Shown: positions 10,090-19,811, counted from the first letter of the stretch. The stretch is 64,000 bases of DNA from Orlajensenia leifsoniae (GCF_004570845.1 NZ_SPQZ01000004.1:459880-523879), one strand, 5' to 3'. A program made the numbers and translations. The notes: generated from the sequence alone by a model not told the origin.

Positions 10090-11157
10090 ATGGATGAGCC
10101 GTTCGTCGCAGTGCCGGTGCTGCAGGCGGCGCGCACAGACGCGGAAGCTGGGGGCGATGTCGTCGACGACGGCGAGCCCGGGCACGGACGCCACCGATTC
10201 GTCGAGGGAGAGCATGGTCCCCCACTCGTGCCCGTCGACCGAGGGGCCCTCGGGCCGCTTGCACCGTTCGCGACCGACGAGGTGAGCGACCTCCTCGTGA
10301 ACGGAGCGGCGGGTCTCTGGATCGACGCAGGCCGGGGCCTGCGACGCGACGATGAGTGGGAACTGGGTGAACGCGAGGTGCGTGATCTCGCCGTTCGTCT
10401 CGTCGCGAGCGGCGGACGGCACGTCGACGAGGCGCATCCGTGCGTCGATGTGAGGCTCGGAGGCGGCATCAGGGTGCACGTGGCGCTCCCACCCATCTCG
10501 ACGACGGGCACCCTGATCTCGGTGCGCATCCCGCGCGGCGACCACGTCGATCTCGCCTCCCTCCGCCGCACGGGCATGATCGACGCCGTCCAGGAACGCG
10601 AGTTGGTGGCCGTGGTGCGGCGGCGCGAGAACGTGCTCATCACGGGTGCTGCCGGAGTCGGAAAGACCACGCTGCTGGCGGCGCTGCTGTCGTCGGCACC
10701 GCCCCACGAGCGCATCGTGGTCGTCGAGGACGTGGCCGAACTGCGGGTGCGGCATCAGCACGTCGTCGGTCTCGAGGCACGCCAGGCCAACGTCGAGGGT
10801 GCCGGTCACGTCGGCCTCGACTCGCTCGTCCGCGAAGCCCTGCGGATGCGGCCGGACAGGTTGATCCTCGGCGAGTGCCGCGGAGCCGAACTCCGCGAGC
10901 TCCTGACCGCTCTCAACACCGGCCACGATGGTGGGGCGGGCACGCTGCACGCCAACTCGCTCGCCGACGTTCCCGCCCGCATCGAGGCTCTCGGAGCGCT
11001 CGCCGGCATGGACGATCGCGCCGTCGCCCGGCAGACCGTGAGCGCGATCGGCCTCGTGCTGCATCTCGAGCGCTCCGATGGCGTCCGCCGCCTGGCCCAG
11101 CTCGGTCGCTTCGCCATCGCCGCCGACGGCCGTCTCACGATAGCCGCGGTCGGATGA
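10090..11157 (+). CDS. tadA: TadA/CpaF-type secretion ATPase
   Basis: 355 residues. It is the motor ATPase of a tight-adherence (Flp) pilus or related export system, acting as a hexamer at the inner face of the membrane. Walker A GAAGVGKTT at 186-194, Asp box VVEDVAELR at about 211-219, Walker B region RLILGECRG at 258-265, and the His box TLHANS at 285-290 are all present. The N-terminal part is short compared with CpaF. Start ATG 10090 is set by a -10 element 7 bases upstream. Its stop overlaps the next gene by ATGA. No CpaE/Ssd gene precedes it, unlike in mycobacteria. Confidence 0.92.
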   Translation: MDEPFVAVPVLQAARTDAEAGGDVVDDGEPGHGRHRFVEGEHGPPLVPVDRGALGPLAPFATDEVSDLLVNGAAGLWIDAGRGLRRDDEWELGEREVRDLAVRLVASGGRHVDEAHPCVDVRLGGGIRVHVALPPISTTGTLISVRIPRGDHVDLASLRRTGMIDAVQERELVAVVRRRENVLITGAAGVGKTTLLAALLSSAPPHERIVVVEDVAELRVRHQHVVGLEARQANVEGAGHVGLDSLVREALRMRPDRLILGECRGAELRELLTALNTGHDGGAGTLHANSLADVPARIEALGALAGMDDRAVARQTVSAIGLVLHLERSDGVRRLAQLGRFAIAADGRLTIAAVG

Positions 11158-12104
11158 GCGCGCCCCGACCCGCGATCGAGGCTGTGGCCACCACGGCCCA
11201 GCGGCTGGCCGTGCTGCTCGCGGCCGGGGTGCCGCCGAACGCGTCCTGGCGCTATCTGGCCTCCGTGGGGCGCTCCGGGGTCGCCGGCCGCGTCGTCGAC
11301 GCCGCCGCCCGCTCGGGCGACGACGGTGCCGACATCGCCCACGCCGTCGCCGAGGCCGGGGGAACCGCAGCCTCCGCCGAGGCGGCACGAGCCTGGCGTG
11401 CCCTGGCCGCCGTGTGGTCGTTGGCGATCGAGACCGGCTCCCCGTTGGCGGGCGCACTGCGCGAGATGGCGGAGTCGTTCCGCGCCACAGGCAGGCTCCA
11501 GCGCGAGGCGCGCATCGCACTCGCCGGACCCCGCGCGACGTCGAGACTCGTGGCGCTGCTTCCTGCGGTGGCCGTGGCCTTCGGGGCCGTCCTCGGCCTC
11601 GACACTCTCGGTGTTCTGTTCACGACGGTTCCGGGGTGGGTCTGTCTGGCCGCCGGCAGCCTGCTGATGCTCGGCGGATCGCGCTGGAGTGCCCGACTCG
11701 TGCGTCGCGCCGGAGTCGGCGATCCCTTCCCCGGACTGGTGATCGACCTGATCGCCCTGGCCCTCGCCGGAGGAGCTTCGCTCGACAAGGCTCGCGGCGC
11801 CGCTGCCGCCGTCGTGGTGAGGTTGGAGGTCGTGGATGCGGCCACGGCGGCCGAGCAGGCACGTCGTGCCGACTCCGTCATCGCCCTCGCCCGCGATGCG
11901 GGGGTGCCGGCGGCGGAGCTCCTGCGAGCCGAAGCCTCCGACCTCAGGCTCGCAGCCCAGACCGACGGTCAGGAGCGCGCGGCGCGGCTGGGCGTCAGCC
12001 TCATGATCCCGCTCGCGCTGTGCGTGCTTCCCGCCTTCATGCTGCTCGGCGTGGCCCCGATGATCCTCTCGGTGGTCTCCTCCACATTCGACGTGCTCGG
12101 GTGA
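11154..12104 (+). CDS. type II secretion F-domain membrane protein (TadB/TadC-like)
   Basis: 316 residues. It is the membrane platform of the tad system. Two GspF-like cytoplasmic modules can be seen: an N-terminal one (AGVPPNASWRYLA, LAIETGSPLAGAL) and a second near GLVIDLIALALAGGASLDKA. Hydrophobic pairs lie at about 130-175 and 285-312. Most tad loci encode TadB and TadC separately; here one protein carries both modules and seems to replace both. Starts by ATGA overlap with tadA. Confidence 0.85.
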   Translation: MSAPRPAIEAVATTAQRLAVLLAAGVPPNASWRYLASVGRSGVAGRVVDAAARSGDDGADIAHAVAEAGGTAASAEAARAWRALAAVWSLAIETGSPLAGALREMAESFRATGRLQREARIALAGPRATSRLVALLPAVAVAFGAVLGLDTLGVLFTTVPGWVCLAAGSLLMLGGSRWSARLVRRAGVGDPFPGLVIDLIALALAGGASLDKARGAAAAVVVRLEVVDAATAAEQARRADSVIALARDAGVPAAELLRAEASDLRLAAQTDGQERAARLGVSLMIPLALCVLPAFMLLGVAPMILSVVSSTFDVLG

Positions 12105-12209
12105 CGAGAACCCGATCCCGCACGCGACCGGTCGCTCCGCGATGCCGGGCCGCATGCTGGACCTGCCCGTGCCGCGATCGCGTCCACTCGACGCCAGAAG
12201 GAGATCACC

Positions 12210-12401
12210 ATGAGCACTCTTCGACGATTCCTGCACTCGCGCGCGGCCGGGCTCCGCGCCGAACGTGGTTCGGCCACCGCGGAATACGCCGTGGCCACGA
12301 TGGCCGCCGTCGGCTTCGCGGGCCTCCTCGTCGTCATCCTGCGAGGCAACGAGGTGCGCGGGATCCTCACCGACCTCGTCCGCGATGCGCTCACGCTCTG
12401 A
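12210..12401 (+). CDS. DUF4244 Flp-pilin-like protein
   Basis: 63 residues with a strong ribosome-binding site AAGGAG. The pilin-type segment is ERGSATAEYAVATMAA followed by a hydrophobic helix FAGLLVVIL. The Gly-Ser junction and the Glu five residues into the mature part resemble type IV prepilin processing sites. The DUF4244 family is found in actinobacterial tad clusters. This is the likely structural pilin, but assembly into a fibre is not shown. It overlaps the next gene by 17 bases. Confidence 0.82.
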   Translation: MSTLRRFLHSRAAGLRAERGSATAEYAVATMAAVGFAGLLVVILRGNEVRGILTDLVRDALTL

Positions 12402-12768
12402 GCGAGCGCAGATCAGGGGCACTCGTGCGGCGACCGGGGGCGAGCGGGGGAGCGTGACGGCCGAGTTCGCCGTCGCTCTTCCCGCGGTCGCCCTCGTGCT
12501 CGCCGTCTGCCTCGGCGGGGTGCAGGCCGTCTCGGTCCAGGTCCGGTTGACGGATGCCGCAGCCGACGCCGCGCGCACGCTCGCCCGCGGCGACGGGGTC
12601 GATCTGGCGTCGGCGCGACTGTCGGCCGCGGTCCCCGGGGCGGGCCTCTCGGTCGACGGAGCAGGAGATCTGGTCTGCGTCACCGCGAGCGCACCGGCAG
12701 GCGCCCACACCGTGCTGGCTGCCCTCACGGTCTCCGCTCGATCGTGCGCTCTCGGCGGTGGCCTGTGA
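12385..12768 (+). CDS. TadE-like pilus assembly protein
   Basis: 127 residues. The N-terminal pattern GERGSVTAEFAVALPAVALVLAV is the TadE signature, with a pilin-like cleavage site, Glu and one membrane helix; the rest is a small extracellular domain with two Cys (VCVTAS and SCALGG). ATG 12385 overlaps the pilin-like gene. TadE proteins are minor pseudopilins. Confidence 0.85.
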   Translation: MRSRSERAQIRGTRAATGGERGSVTAEFAVALPAVALVLAVCLGGVQAVSVQVRLTDAAADAARTLARGDGVDLASARLSAAVPGAGLSVDGAGDLVCVTASAPAGAHTVLAALTVSARSCALGGGL

Positions 12769-13133
12769 CGACGAGTGGGAGTACGGCGGCTCGCTCGCTC
12801 GGCGATGCCCGAGGCTCCGGCACCGTCCTGGCGATCGCGCTCATCGGCGCCGTCGTCGCGCTCGCCCTGGTGGCGGCATCGGTGCTCGGCGGCCTCGTGG
12901 TGCGCCAGCAGGTCTCGGCGGCGGCGGATGCTGCCGCCCTCGCCGGGGCGGACGTGGCCATGGGCGCCGTCGCCGGCGTCGTCTGCGACGCCGCGGCGCG
13001 AGCGGCCGAGGCCAACGCCGCTGCCATGAACGGCTGCTCCGTCGATGGCGAGACCGTCACCGTCGAGGTGTCATCGATGTGGATGGGCATGCCCGTGCGG
13101 GCTCGCTCGAGGGCGGGGCCGGCGCCGGGATGA
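12765..13133 (+). CDS. Rv3654c-like TadE/TadG-type protein
   Basis: 122 residues, GTG start in a GTGA overlap with the TadE gene. One N-terminal helix follows the sequence GDARGSGTVLAIALIGAVVA, and the motif QVSAAADAAALAGAD is typical of TadG/Rv3654c relatives (putative Flp pilus-assembly TadG-like N-terminal domain). The C-terminal part has two Cys that may form a disulphide outside the cell. It ends the tad cluster; no prepilin peptidase gene is present. Confidence 0.85.
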   Translation: MTTSGSTAARSLGDARGSGTVLAIALIGAVVALALVAASVLGGLVVRQQVSAAADAAALAGADVAMGAVAGVVCDAAARAAEANAAAMNGCSVDGETVTVEVSSMWMGMPVRARSRAGPAPG

Positions 13134-13153
13134 GCCGCGGCGCCCCAGCGGGC

Positions 13154-13387
13154 TCAGGCGAAGACGGCCTCGAGGTAGCGGTACTCCACGGCGGTGGGGC
13201 GCTGCGTCCCGTCACCGTCGAACTCCAGACCGCTGCCGCGCACGTACAGGTAGTGCTTGCCGGCACCGGGGATCTCGAGCCGGGGACGTGGGTCGCCGCC
13301 CTCGAGGAATTCGGTCGTGATCGTGCGGCCCTCGAGAGGACCGTCGGTGAGTTTCGCGGTGTACGTCGTTGTATCCATGCCTCTCAT
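13154..13387 (-). CDS. hypothetical protein, 77 residues
   Basis: A small acidic protein with no membrane segment. GGAGG lies 4 bases before ATG 13387; a second ATG at 13378 (MDTTTYT) is 12 bases from the same site. The sequence alternates short polar strands (TYTAKL, GRTITTEF, HYLYVRG, VEYRYLEAVF), which suggests a small beta-rich fold. It is convergent with the tad cluster and divergent from topA. I recognise no family. Confidence 0.65.
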   Translation of the reverse strand: MRGMDTTTYTAKLTDGPLEGRTITTEFLEGGDPRPRLEIPGAGKHYLYVRGSGLEFDGDGTQRPTAVEYRYLEAVFA

Positions 13388-13561
13388 TTTCCTCCGCCTC
13401 CGACGAGTTTCAAGCTCCCGAAGGGGTGATGTCGATGAATGCTCAGTTTCGGGCGCGTCGAGCGATCACTCGTTCGAAGTGTGTATGGTGTGCCGTTGAG
13501 GGTGCCGCTCTCACACGAGTGATCGAGCAGCGCCGTATTCACCTCTATATAAAGGAGTCTG

Positions 13562-16336
13562 GTGCCAGGCAAGAAGCTGGTCATCGTCGAGTCGCCCACG
13601 AAGATGAAGTCGATCGCCGCCTATCTCGGCGATGGATACGAAGTCCTCTCGAGCGTCGGTCACATCCGTGACCTCATCGAGCCCAAGTACCTTCCCGCCG
13701 AGCTGAAGAAGGGCTCTCTCGGCAAGTTCTCCGTCGACGTCGACAACGGATTCGAGCCCTACTACGTCGTCTCGACCGCGAAGAAGAAGACCGTCGCCGA
13801 GCTCAAGCGTGCTCTCAAAGACGCCGACGAACTCCTGCTCGCCACTGATGAGGACCGCGAGGGTGAGGCCATCGCGTGGCACCTCCTGCAGGAACTCAAG
13901 CCCAAGGTCCCCGTCAAGCGCATGGTCTTCCACGAGATCACCAAAGACGCCATCCTCGAGGCCACCAAGAAGACCCGCGATCTCGACACCGCTCTCGTCG
14001 ACGCCCAGGAGACCCGCCGCATCCTCGACCGCCTCTACGGCTACGAGGTGTCGCCGGTGCTGTGGCGCAAGGTCGGCCCCGGTCTCTCGGCAGGACGTGT
14101 GCAGTCCGCGGCGACCAGGCTCGTGGTCGACCGCGAGCGCGAGCGCCTCGCCTTCACGGCGGCGTCCTACTGGGACCTCGCCGCTCGTCTGAGCCCGACT
14201 CTGGGAACGGATGCCGCAGCCGCCGACGCGTTCAGTGCCCGCCTCGTGCGAGTCGGCGGTGAGCGCATCGCCTCGGGCCGCGACTTCGACGACACGGGCT
14301 CGCTGACCTCCAAGGCGACAGTGCTGTCCGAGGATTCGGCTCGTGCCCTGGCCGCCGCCCTCGAGGCCGGCGTCGACGTCACCGTCACCAAGGTGGAGTC
14401 CCGCCCGTACTCCCGCAAGCCGGCGGCGCCGTTCACGACGTCGACCCTGCAGCAGGAGGCCGCGCGGAAGCTCCGCTTCTCCGCCCGCCAGACCATGAGC
14501 GTCGCCCAGTCGCTCTACGAGAACGGCTACATCACCTATATGCGAACCGACTCCGTGTCGCTCTCGCAGCAGGCGATCACGGCGGCCCGTCGTCAGGCCA
14601 CCGACCTCTACGGCGCAGACAGCATCCCCGAGAAGCCGCGCGTCTACACCGGCAAGTCCAAGAACGCGCAGGAGGCCCACGAGGCCATCCGCCCGTCCGG
14701 CGAGAACTTCCGCACTCCGTCGTCGCTGGCCTCGAGCCTGCACGGCAACGACTTCAAGCTCTACGACCTCATCTGGAAGCGCACCGTCGCCTCGCAGATG
14801 GCGGATGCGAAGGGTGTCACGGCATCCGTCACCATCGCAGCCGGACCCACGGGCGAGGCAGCTCACCCGCAGGCCACGAAGACCATCGCCGAGTTCTCGG
14901 CCAGTGGCACCGTGATCACCTTCCGCGGCTTCCTGAACGCCTACGAGGAGAGTCGTGACGAGGAGCGCAACGCCTCGGCCGAGCCTGCCGAGTCGAAGCT
15001 CCCCCCGCTGACCGAGGGGCAGAAGCTCGCCTTCGTCGAGATCGAGGCCAGCGGCCACGAGACCACGCCGCCTCCGCGCTACACCGAGGCGAGCCTCGTG
15101 AAGGAGCTCGAGGCCAAGGGGATCGGGCGTCCGTCGACCTTCGCGTCGATCATCGACACCATCTCCAACCGCGGCTACGTCGAGCACCGCGGGCAGTCCC
15201 TGGTGCCCAGCTGGATCGCCTTCTCGGTGGTGCGCCTGCTCGAGGAGCACTTCGCCGAACTCGTGGAGTACGACTTCACGGCGGAGATGGAGAACGACCT
15301 CGACGAGATCGCCAACGGCGACGCCGATCGCGTGGGCTGGCTCACCCAGTTCTACTTCGGCGACGAGCGCCAGCGCGGGCTCCGCCAGGTCATCGACAAC
15401 CTCGGCGACATCGATGCCAAGGAGATCAACTCCATCCGCATCGCCGACGGCATCACGCTGCGGATCGGCAAGTTCGGGCCCTACCTCGAGGTTCCCGATC
15501 CGGATGCCGGTCCTGACGCCACCCCGCGACGCATCAACATCCCGCCGCAGCTGGCCCCCGACGAGTTGACGCCCGAGAAGGCTCGCGAGCTCATCGACGC
15601 GCCCATCGTCACCGACCGCGTCATCGGCATCAACCCCGACAACGGCAAGCAGATCGTCGCGAAGGACGGCCGGTTCGGCCCCTACGTGACCGAGCTCGAC
15701 CCGCCGGCACCCGAGGCTCCGGCGCCAGAGCCCATCGTCGACGCCGCGACCGGCGAGGTCGTCGAGCCGAAGAAGAAGCGGGCAGCCAGGAAGCCCGTGG
15801 TCGAGAAGCCGCGCACCGCTTCCATCTTCAAGACGATGGACCTCGCGACCGTCGACCTCGACACCGCGCTCAAGCTGCTCTCGCTTCCGCGCGTGGTCGG
15901 GCTCGACCCCGAGGCCGGCGTCGAGATCACCGCGCAGAACGGCAAGTTCGGCCCCTACCTCAAGAAGGGGACGGATTCCCGCTCGCTCACGAGCGAGGAC
16001 CAGATCTTCGAGGTCGACCTTCCCGCGGCGCTGGAGCTGTTCGCCCAGCCGAAGTACGGAGCCCGTCGCGCGCCGAGCGCCCTCAAGGAGTTCGAGGCCG
16101 ACCCCGTCAGCGGCAAGCCGATCAAGCTGAAGGACGGCCGGTTCGGGCCCTACGTGACCGACGGCGAGACGAACGCGACCATCCCCAAGAGCGAGTCGGT
16201 CGACGACATCGAGTTCGCCCGTGCCGTCGAGCTGCTCGCCGAGAAGCGTGCCAAGGGGCCGGCGAAGCCGCGCACCACTGCACGCTCCACCGCCAAGAAG
16301 CCCGCAGCGCGCAAGGCCGCGCCGAAGAAGAAGTGA
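13562..16336 (+). CDS. topA: DNA topoisomerase I
   Basis: 924 residues, the long actinobacterial form. It relaxes negative supercoils by single-strand cleavage. The N-terminal TOPRIM domain starts with KLVIVESPTKMKSI and has ATDEDREGE. The catalytic Tyr is residue 326 in ITYMRTDS. The C-terminal region has no zinc fingers but repeated Topo_C modules marked by IGKFGPYLE, GRFGPYVTE, NGKFGPYLKKG and GRFGPYVTD, and ends in a Lys/Ala-rich tail (KKPAARKAAPKKK) that aids processivity in relatives. GTG start with AAGGAG 6 bases upstream. GTGA overlap with tmk. Confidence 0.98.
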   Translation: MPGKKLVIVESPTKMKSIAAYLGDGYEVLSSVGHIRDLIEPKYLPAELKKGSLGKFSVDVDNGFEPYYVVSTAKKKTVAELKRALKDADELLLATDEDREGEAIAWHLLQELKPKVPVKRMVFHEITKDAILEATKKTRDLDTALVDAQETRRILDRLYGYEVSPVLWRKVGPGLSAGRVQSAATRLVVDRERERLAFTAASYWDLAARLSPTLGTDAAAADAFSARLVRVGGERIASGRDFDDTGSLTSKATVLSEDSARALAAALEAGVDVTVTKVESRPYSRKPAAPFTTSTLQQEAARKLRFSARQTMSVAQSLYENGYITYMRTDSVSLSQQAITAARRQATDLYGADSIPEKPRVYTGKSKNAQEAHEAIRPSGENFRTPSSLASSLHGNDFKLYDLIWKRTVASQMADAKGVTASVTIAAGPTGEAAHPQATKTIAEFSASGTVITFRGFLNAYEESRDEERNASAEPAESKLPPLTEGQKLAFVEIEASGHETTPPPRYTEASLVKELEAKGIGRPSTFASIIDTISNRGYVEHRGQSLVPSWIAFSVVRLLEEHFAELVEYDFTAEMENDLDEIANGDADRVGWLTQFYFGDERQRGLRQVIDNLGDIDAKEINSIRIADGITLRIGKFGPYLEVPDPDAGPDATPRRINIPPQLAPDELTPEKARELIDAPIVTDRVIGINPDNGKQIVAKDGRFGPYVTELDPPAPEAPAPEPIVDAATGEVVEPKKKRAARKPVVEKPRTASIFKTMDLATVDLDTALKLLSLPRVVGLDPEAGVEITAQNGKFGPYLKKGTDSRSLTSEDQIFEVDLPAALELFAQPKYGARRAPSALKEFEADPVSGKPIKLKDGRFGPYVTDGETNATIPKSESVDDIEFARAVELLAEKRAKGPAKPRTTARSTAKKPAARKAAPKKK

Positions 16337-16992
16337 GCGCGGGCAGCGCCGCCGTCGCCCCGCCGAGTGCGGGGCGCGGCCTCTTCATCACGCTCGAGGG
16401 CGGCGACGGATCGGGCAAGTCGACACAGGCGCGACTGCTCGAGGAGTGGCTCGTCGAACACGGGCGCTCCGTCCTGCGCACGCGAGAGCCCGGCGGCACC
16501 GAGGTCGGCGTCGAGATCCGCGAGATCGTGCTGCACCACCGCGGAGACATCGCGCCTCGGGCCGAGGCCCTGCTCTATGCCGCGGATCGCGCCCACCACA
16601 TCGCGACGAAGGTGCGCCCCGCACTCGAGCGTGGCGACGTCGTCATCCAGGATCGCTATCTCGACTCGTCCGTCGCCTACCAGGGCGCCGGTCGGGTGCT
16701 CGGAGGAACAGAGGTGCGCGACCTCTCGCTGTGGGCCGCGCAGGGACTGCTTCCCGATCTCACCATCCTGCTCGACCTCGACGAGACCGTTGCGCGCGGT
16801 CGGCTCGACGCGGCGCAGAAGCGCTTCGACAGGCTGGAGGCCGAGGCCGGGGAGTTCCACGCCCGCGTGCGCCACGCCTTCCTCGAGCTCGCCGCGGCGG
16901 AGCCCGAGCGGTTCCTCGTCGTCGACGCGACAGGCTCGGTCGACGAGATCGCGGCCTCGGTGCGCGAACGGGTCGAGGCCCTGCTGGGCTAG
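16333..16992 (+). CDS. tmk: thymidylate kinase
   Basis: 219 residues. It phosphorylates dTMP to dTDP. The P-loop is GGDGSGKST at 23-31, followed by REPGGT and the DRYLDSS motif. The lid region (DAAQKRFDRLEAE) is present. The start GTG overlaps the topA stop (GTGA). topA-tmk-holB is a conserved replication-related order. Confidence 0.96.
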   Translation: MSAGSAAVAPPSAGRGLFITLEGGDGSGKSTQARLLEEWLVEHGRSVLRTREPGGTEVGVEIREIVLHHRGDIAPRAEALLYAADRAHHIATKVRPALERGDVVIQDRYLDSSVAYQGAGRVLGGTEVRDLSLWAAQGLLPDLTILLDLDETVARGRLDAAQKRFDRLEAEAGEFHARVRHAFLELAAAEPERFLVVDATGSVDEIAASVRERVEALLG

Positions 16993-17010
16993 CGCGTCGG
17001 CGGCATCGCC

Positions 17011-17016
17011 TACTGT
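17011..17016 (+). promoter_or_regulatory. -10 element of leaderless holB
   Basis: TACTGT ends 6 bases before ATG 17023, within the short gap after tmk. Confidence 0.5.
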
Positions 17017-17022
17017 TGGAGC

Positions 17023-18198
17023 ATGACGGTGTGGGACGAGCTGACGGGCCAGGCCGACGCCATCGCGGTGTTCCGAGCTGCAGCGGCAGCGGCATCCGCC
17101 ACACCCACCGAGGGTGCAGCAGAGCAGGCCATGTCGCACGCCTGGCTGATCACGGGTCCGCCCGGATCGGGCCGGTCGAACCTCGCCTACGCCTTCGCGA
17201 CGGCGCTCATCTCGGGTCACCCCGACGGCGACGACGCGACGGTCGCTCAGGTCGCGGCGCGCAGTCACCCCGACCTCACCGTCCTCAGCACCGAGGGGGT
17301 GTCGATCAAGGTCGACGACGTGCGCGCCATCGTGCGGTCGTCGTCGTACTCTCCGTCGGTCGGGCGGCATCGCGTGCTCGTGATCGAGGATGCCGACCGC
17401 ATGCCCGAGCGCACCTCGAACGTGCTGCTCAAGGCGCTGGAGGAACCGCCCGAGCGCACAGTGTGGATCCTCTGCGCCCCCAGCGAGGCCGACCTCATCC
17501 CCACCATCCGCTCCCGCGTCCGCTCCGTGCGCCTCCGGGTTCCGAGCATCGACGACGTGGCCGCGCTGCTCGTCGCACGCGATGGCGTCAGCCCCGAGGT
17601 CGCCGAGCGGGCCGCCCGTGAGGCCCAGAGCCACATCGGCATGGCGCGGCGGCTCGCCACGTCGAGTGAGGCCCGCGAACGTCGGGAGGCCACGCTGGTG
17701 TCAGCCCTCGGCATCCGCACGGTCTCGGATGCCGTCGCTGCGGCCGCCCGCATGATCGAGATCGCCGGCGACGACGCCAAGGCGATCACGCTCGAGCGCG
17801 ATGCCGATGAACGCGAGAAAGCCCTCCGCTCTCTCGGCGTCGCCCCGGGCCAGACGCTGCCTCCTGCGCTGCGCGGCCAGATCAAGGCGCTCGAAGACGA
17901 CCAGAAGCGCCGCGCCACCCGCAGCCTCCGAGACGGCATCGACCGCATTCTCGTCGACTTCTCCTCCCTGCACCGCGACGTGCTGATGCTGCAGCTGAAC
18001 GGCGACTCCGCCATCATCAATCGCGAGCTGCTGTCCAGGATCGAACGCGCGGCATCCGTGGGCAGTGCTGCCGAGACCCTGCGTTCGCTCGATGCCATCG
18101 CCGTCGCCCGCAAGCGCATCGAGGCCAACGTCGCCCCGCTCCTGGCCCTCGAAGCCATGCTCATGACCTTCCGCCGATCCGAGAGAGCCGCCGCGTGA
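17023..18198 (+). CDS. holB: DNA polymerase III subunit delta'
   Basis: 391 residues; a subunit of the clamp loader. The AAA+ fold begins at about residue 40. The P-loop is GPPGSGRSN at 45-53, with Arg in place of the catalytic Lys, as expected for delta', which does not use ATP. LLKALEEPPERT and the sensor region TIRSRVRSVRLR follow. A zinc-binding cluster of four Cys is not evident. GTGA overlap with the next gene. Confidence 0.93.
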   Translation: MTVWDELTGQADAIAVFRAAAAAASATPTEGAAEQAMSHAWLITGPPGSGRSNLAYAFATALISGHPDGDDATVAQVAARSHPDLTVLSTEGVSIKVDDVRAIVRSSSYSPSVGRHRVLVIEDADRMPERTSNVLLKALEEPPERTVWILCAPSEADLIPTIRSRVRSVRLRVPSIDDVAALLVARDGVSPEVAERAAREAQSHIGMARRLATSSEARERREATLVSALGIRTVSDAVAAAARMIEIAGDDAKAITLERDADEREKALRSLGVAPGQTLPPALRGQIKALEDDQKRRATRSLRDGIDRILVDFSSLHRDVLMLQLNGDSAIINRELLSRIERAASVGSAAETLRSLDAIAVARKRIEANVAPLLALEAMLMTFRRSERAAA

Positions 18199-19778
18199 TC
18201 CGACGACCGATGACCACGACAGCACGACCAGCGCGAACACTGCGAGAGGGGCGCAGCGGCCGCGGCAGGGCCGCCGTCGTCGGCGCCGCGGTCCTCGCGC
18301 TCGTTCTGACCGGCTGCGTGCCCTGGGCCGGAGGCGGAGCCGGAACGCACACCTCCACGCCGACCGGGGAGACGGCGCCCGCCGGTCTCGAGTCGTTCTA
18401 CGGCCAGCAGCTGGAGTGGGAGGACTGCGGCGACGGATTCCAGTGCACGACGGCCGCGGCGCCGCTCGACTACCGGGCGCCGGGCGATGACAGCATCGAC
18501 CTGGCCCTGGTGCGGCACCCGGCGACCGGAGACCGCCTCGGCTCGCTGCTAGTGAACCCGGGAGGCCCCGGGGGATCCGGCTACGACCTCGTGAAGGACT
18601 CCCTCGACTTCGCCGTCAGCGCCGACCTCCAGAAGCACTACGACATCATCGGCTTCGACCCCCGAGGGGTGAGCCGCTCGACGCCGGTGACCTGCTACGG
18701 ACCCGAGCAGATGGACGCGTACCTCTACGACATCACCCCCGGCGAACGGGGCAGCGATGACTGGCTCGCCGGGAGGACCGCCCGGGGGACGGCCTTCGCC
18801 GAGGCCTGCGACTCGAACACGGGAGCCCTCCTCGACAACGTCGACACCGAGAGCGCTGCCCGCGACCTCGACGTGCTGCGCGCGGCACTCGGCGACACCA
18901 CCCTGAACTACCTCGGTTACTCCTACGGCACCTATCTCGGCGCCGTCTACGCCGGCCTGTTCCCGACGAAGGCCGGCCGCCTCGTGCTCGACGGCGCCAT
19001 CGATCCGGCTGCCACCAACCTCGACGTGAACATCGAGCAGGCGAAGGGATTCGAGAGCGCCCTGCGGGCCTACCTCACCGACTGCCTCGGCGGAGCCGAC
19101 TGCCCGTTCGAGGGCACCGTCGACGACGCCATGGGCACGGTCAAGGCGTTGCTCGACTCGGTGGACGCAACTCCCATCCGGGCATCCGATGGCCGCATGC
19201 TCGGCGGCGACACCCTCGTCACCGCGATCATCTACCCGCTCTACTCGCAGCAGGGTTGGCCGGCGCTCAGCACCATGTTCGACTCCGTTCTGAGCGGATC
19301 CGCCGATCAGGCCATGTCGTTCGCCGACCAGTACAACGGGCGTGACGCATCAGGAACCTACAGCGACAACTCCTCCGAGGCCTTCTATGCCGTCAACTGC
19401 ATGGATTACGAGTACGTGACGGATGCCGCCACCATGCGCGAACAGGAGCAGGAACTGGATGCCGCAGCCCCGGTCATCGGCGCCTACTTCGGGTTCGGCG
19501 ACATCACGTGCACGACCTGGCCGTACACCTCGCGTGCGGAACGAGCGACGATTAGCGCCGAGGGCTCGCCGCCCATCGTCGTCATCGGCACGACGAACGA
19601 CCCGGCGACGCCCTACGTCTGGGCGCAGTCGCTGGCCTCTCAACTCGACGATGGTCGCCTCATCACCTTCAACGGCGAGGGCCACACGGCGTACAACAAG
19701 TCGAACTCCTGCGTGAACGACGCAGTCGACACCTTCCTCATCGAGGGAACCGCCCCCACCAGCGACCCCGACTGCTGA
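18195..19778 (+). CDS. tripeptidyl-aminopeptidase-like serine hydrolase lipoprotein
   Basis: 527 residues. Lipobox LTGC with Cys41. The fold is an S33-family alpha/beta hydrolase with a C-terminal TAP-like domain: NPGGPGGSG oxyanion segment, GYSYGT with nucleophile Ser243, Asp469 in NDPATP, and His497 in GEGHTAYN. Relatives remove N-terminal tripeptides outside the cell. Several Cys in the mature part suggest disulphides. GTG start overlapping holB (GTGA); an internal ATG at 18210 is an alternative. Confidence 0.9.
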   Translation: MIRRPMTTTARPARTLREGRSGRGRAAVVGAAVLALVLTGCVPWAGGGAGTHTSTPTGETAPAGLESFYGQQLEWEDCGDGFQCTTAAAPLDYRAPGDDSIDLALVRHPATGDRLGSLLVNPGGPGGSGYDLVKDSLDFAVSADLQKHYDIIGFDPRGVSRSTPVTCYGPEQMDAYLYDITPGERGSDDWLAGRTARGTAFAEACDSNTGALLDNVDTESAARDLDVLRAALGDTTLNYLGYSYGTYLGAVYAGLFPTKAGRLVLDGAIDPAATNLDVNIEQAKGFESALRAYLTDCLGGADCPFEGTVDDAMGTVKALLDSVDATPIRASDGRMLGGDTLVTAIIYPLYSQQGWPALSTMFDSVLSGSADQAMSFADQYNGRDASGTYSDNSSEAFYAVNCMDYEYVTDAATMREQEQELDAAAPVIGAYFGFGDITCTTWPYTSRAERATISAEGSPPIVVIGTTNDPATPYVWAQSLASQLDDGRLITFNGEGHTAYNKSNSCVNDAVDTFLIEGTAPTSDPDC

Positions 19779-19811
19779 GTCATCGGCGCCGGTGGGGCCG
19801 CCGTCGTGTTC

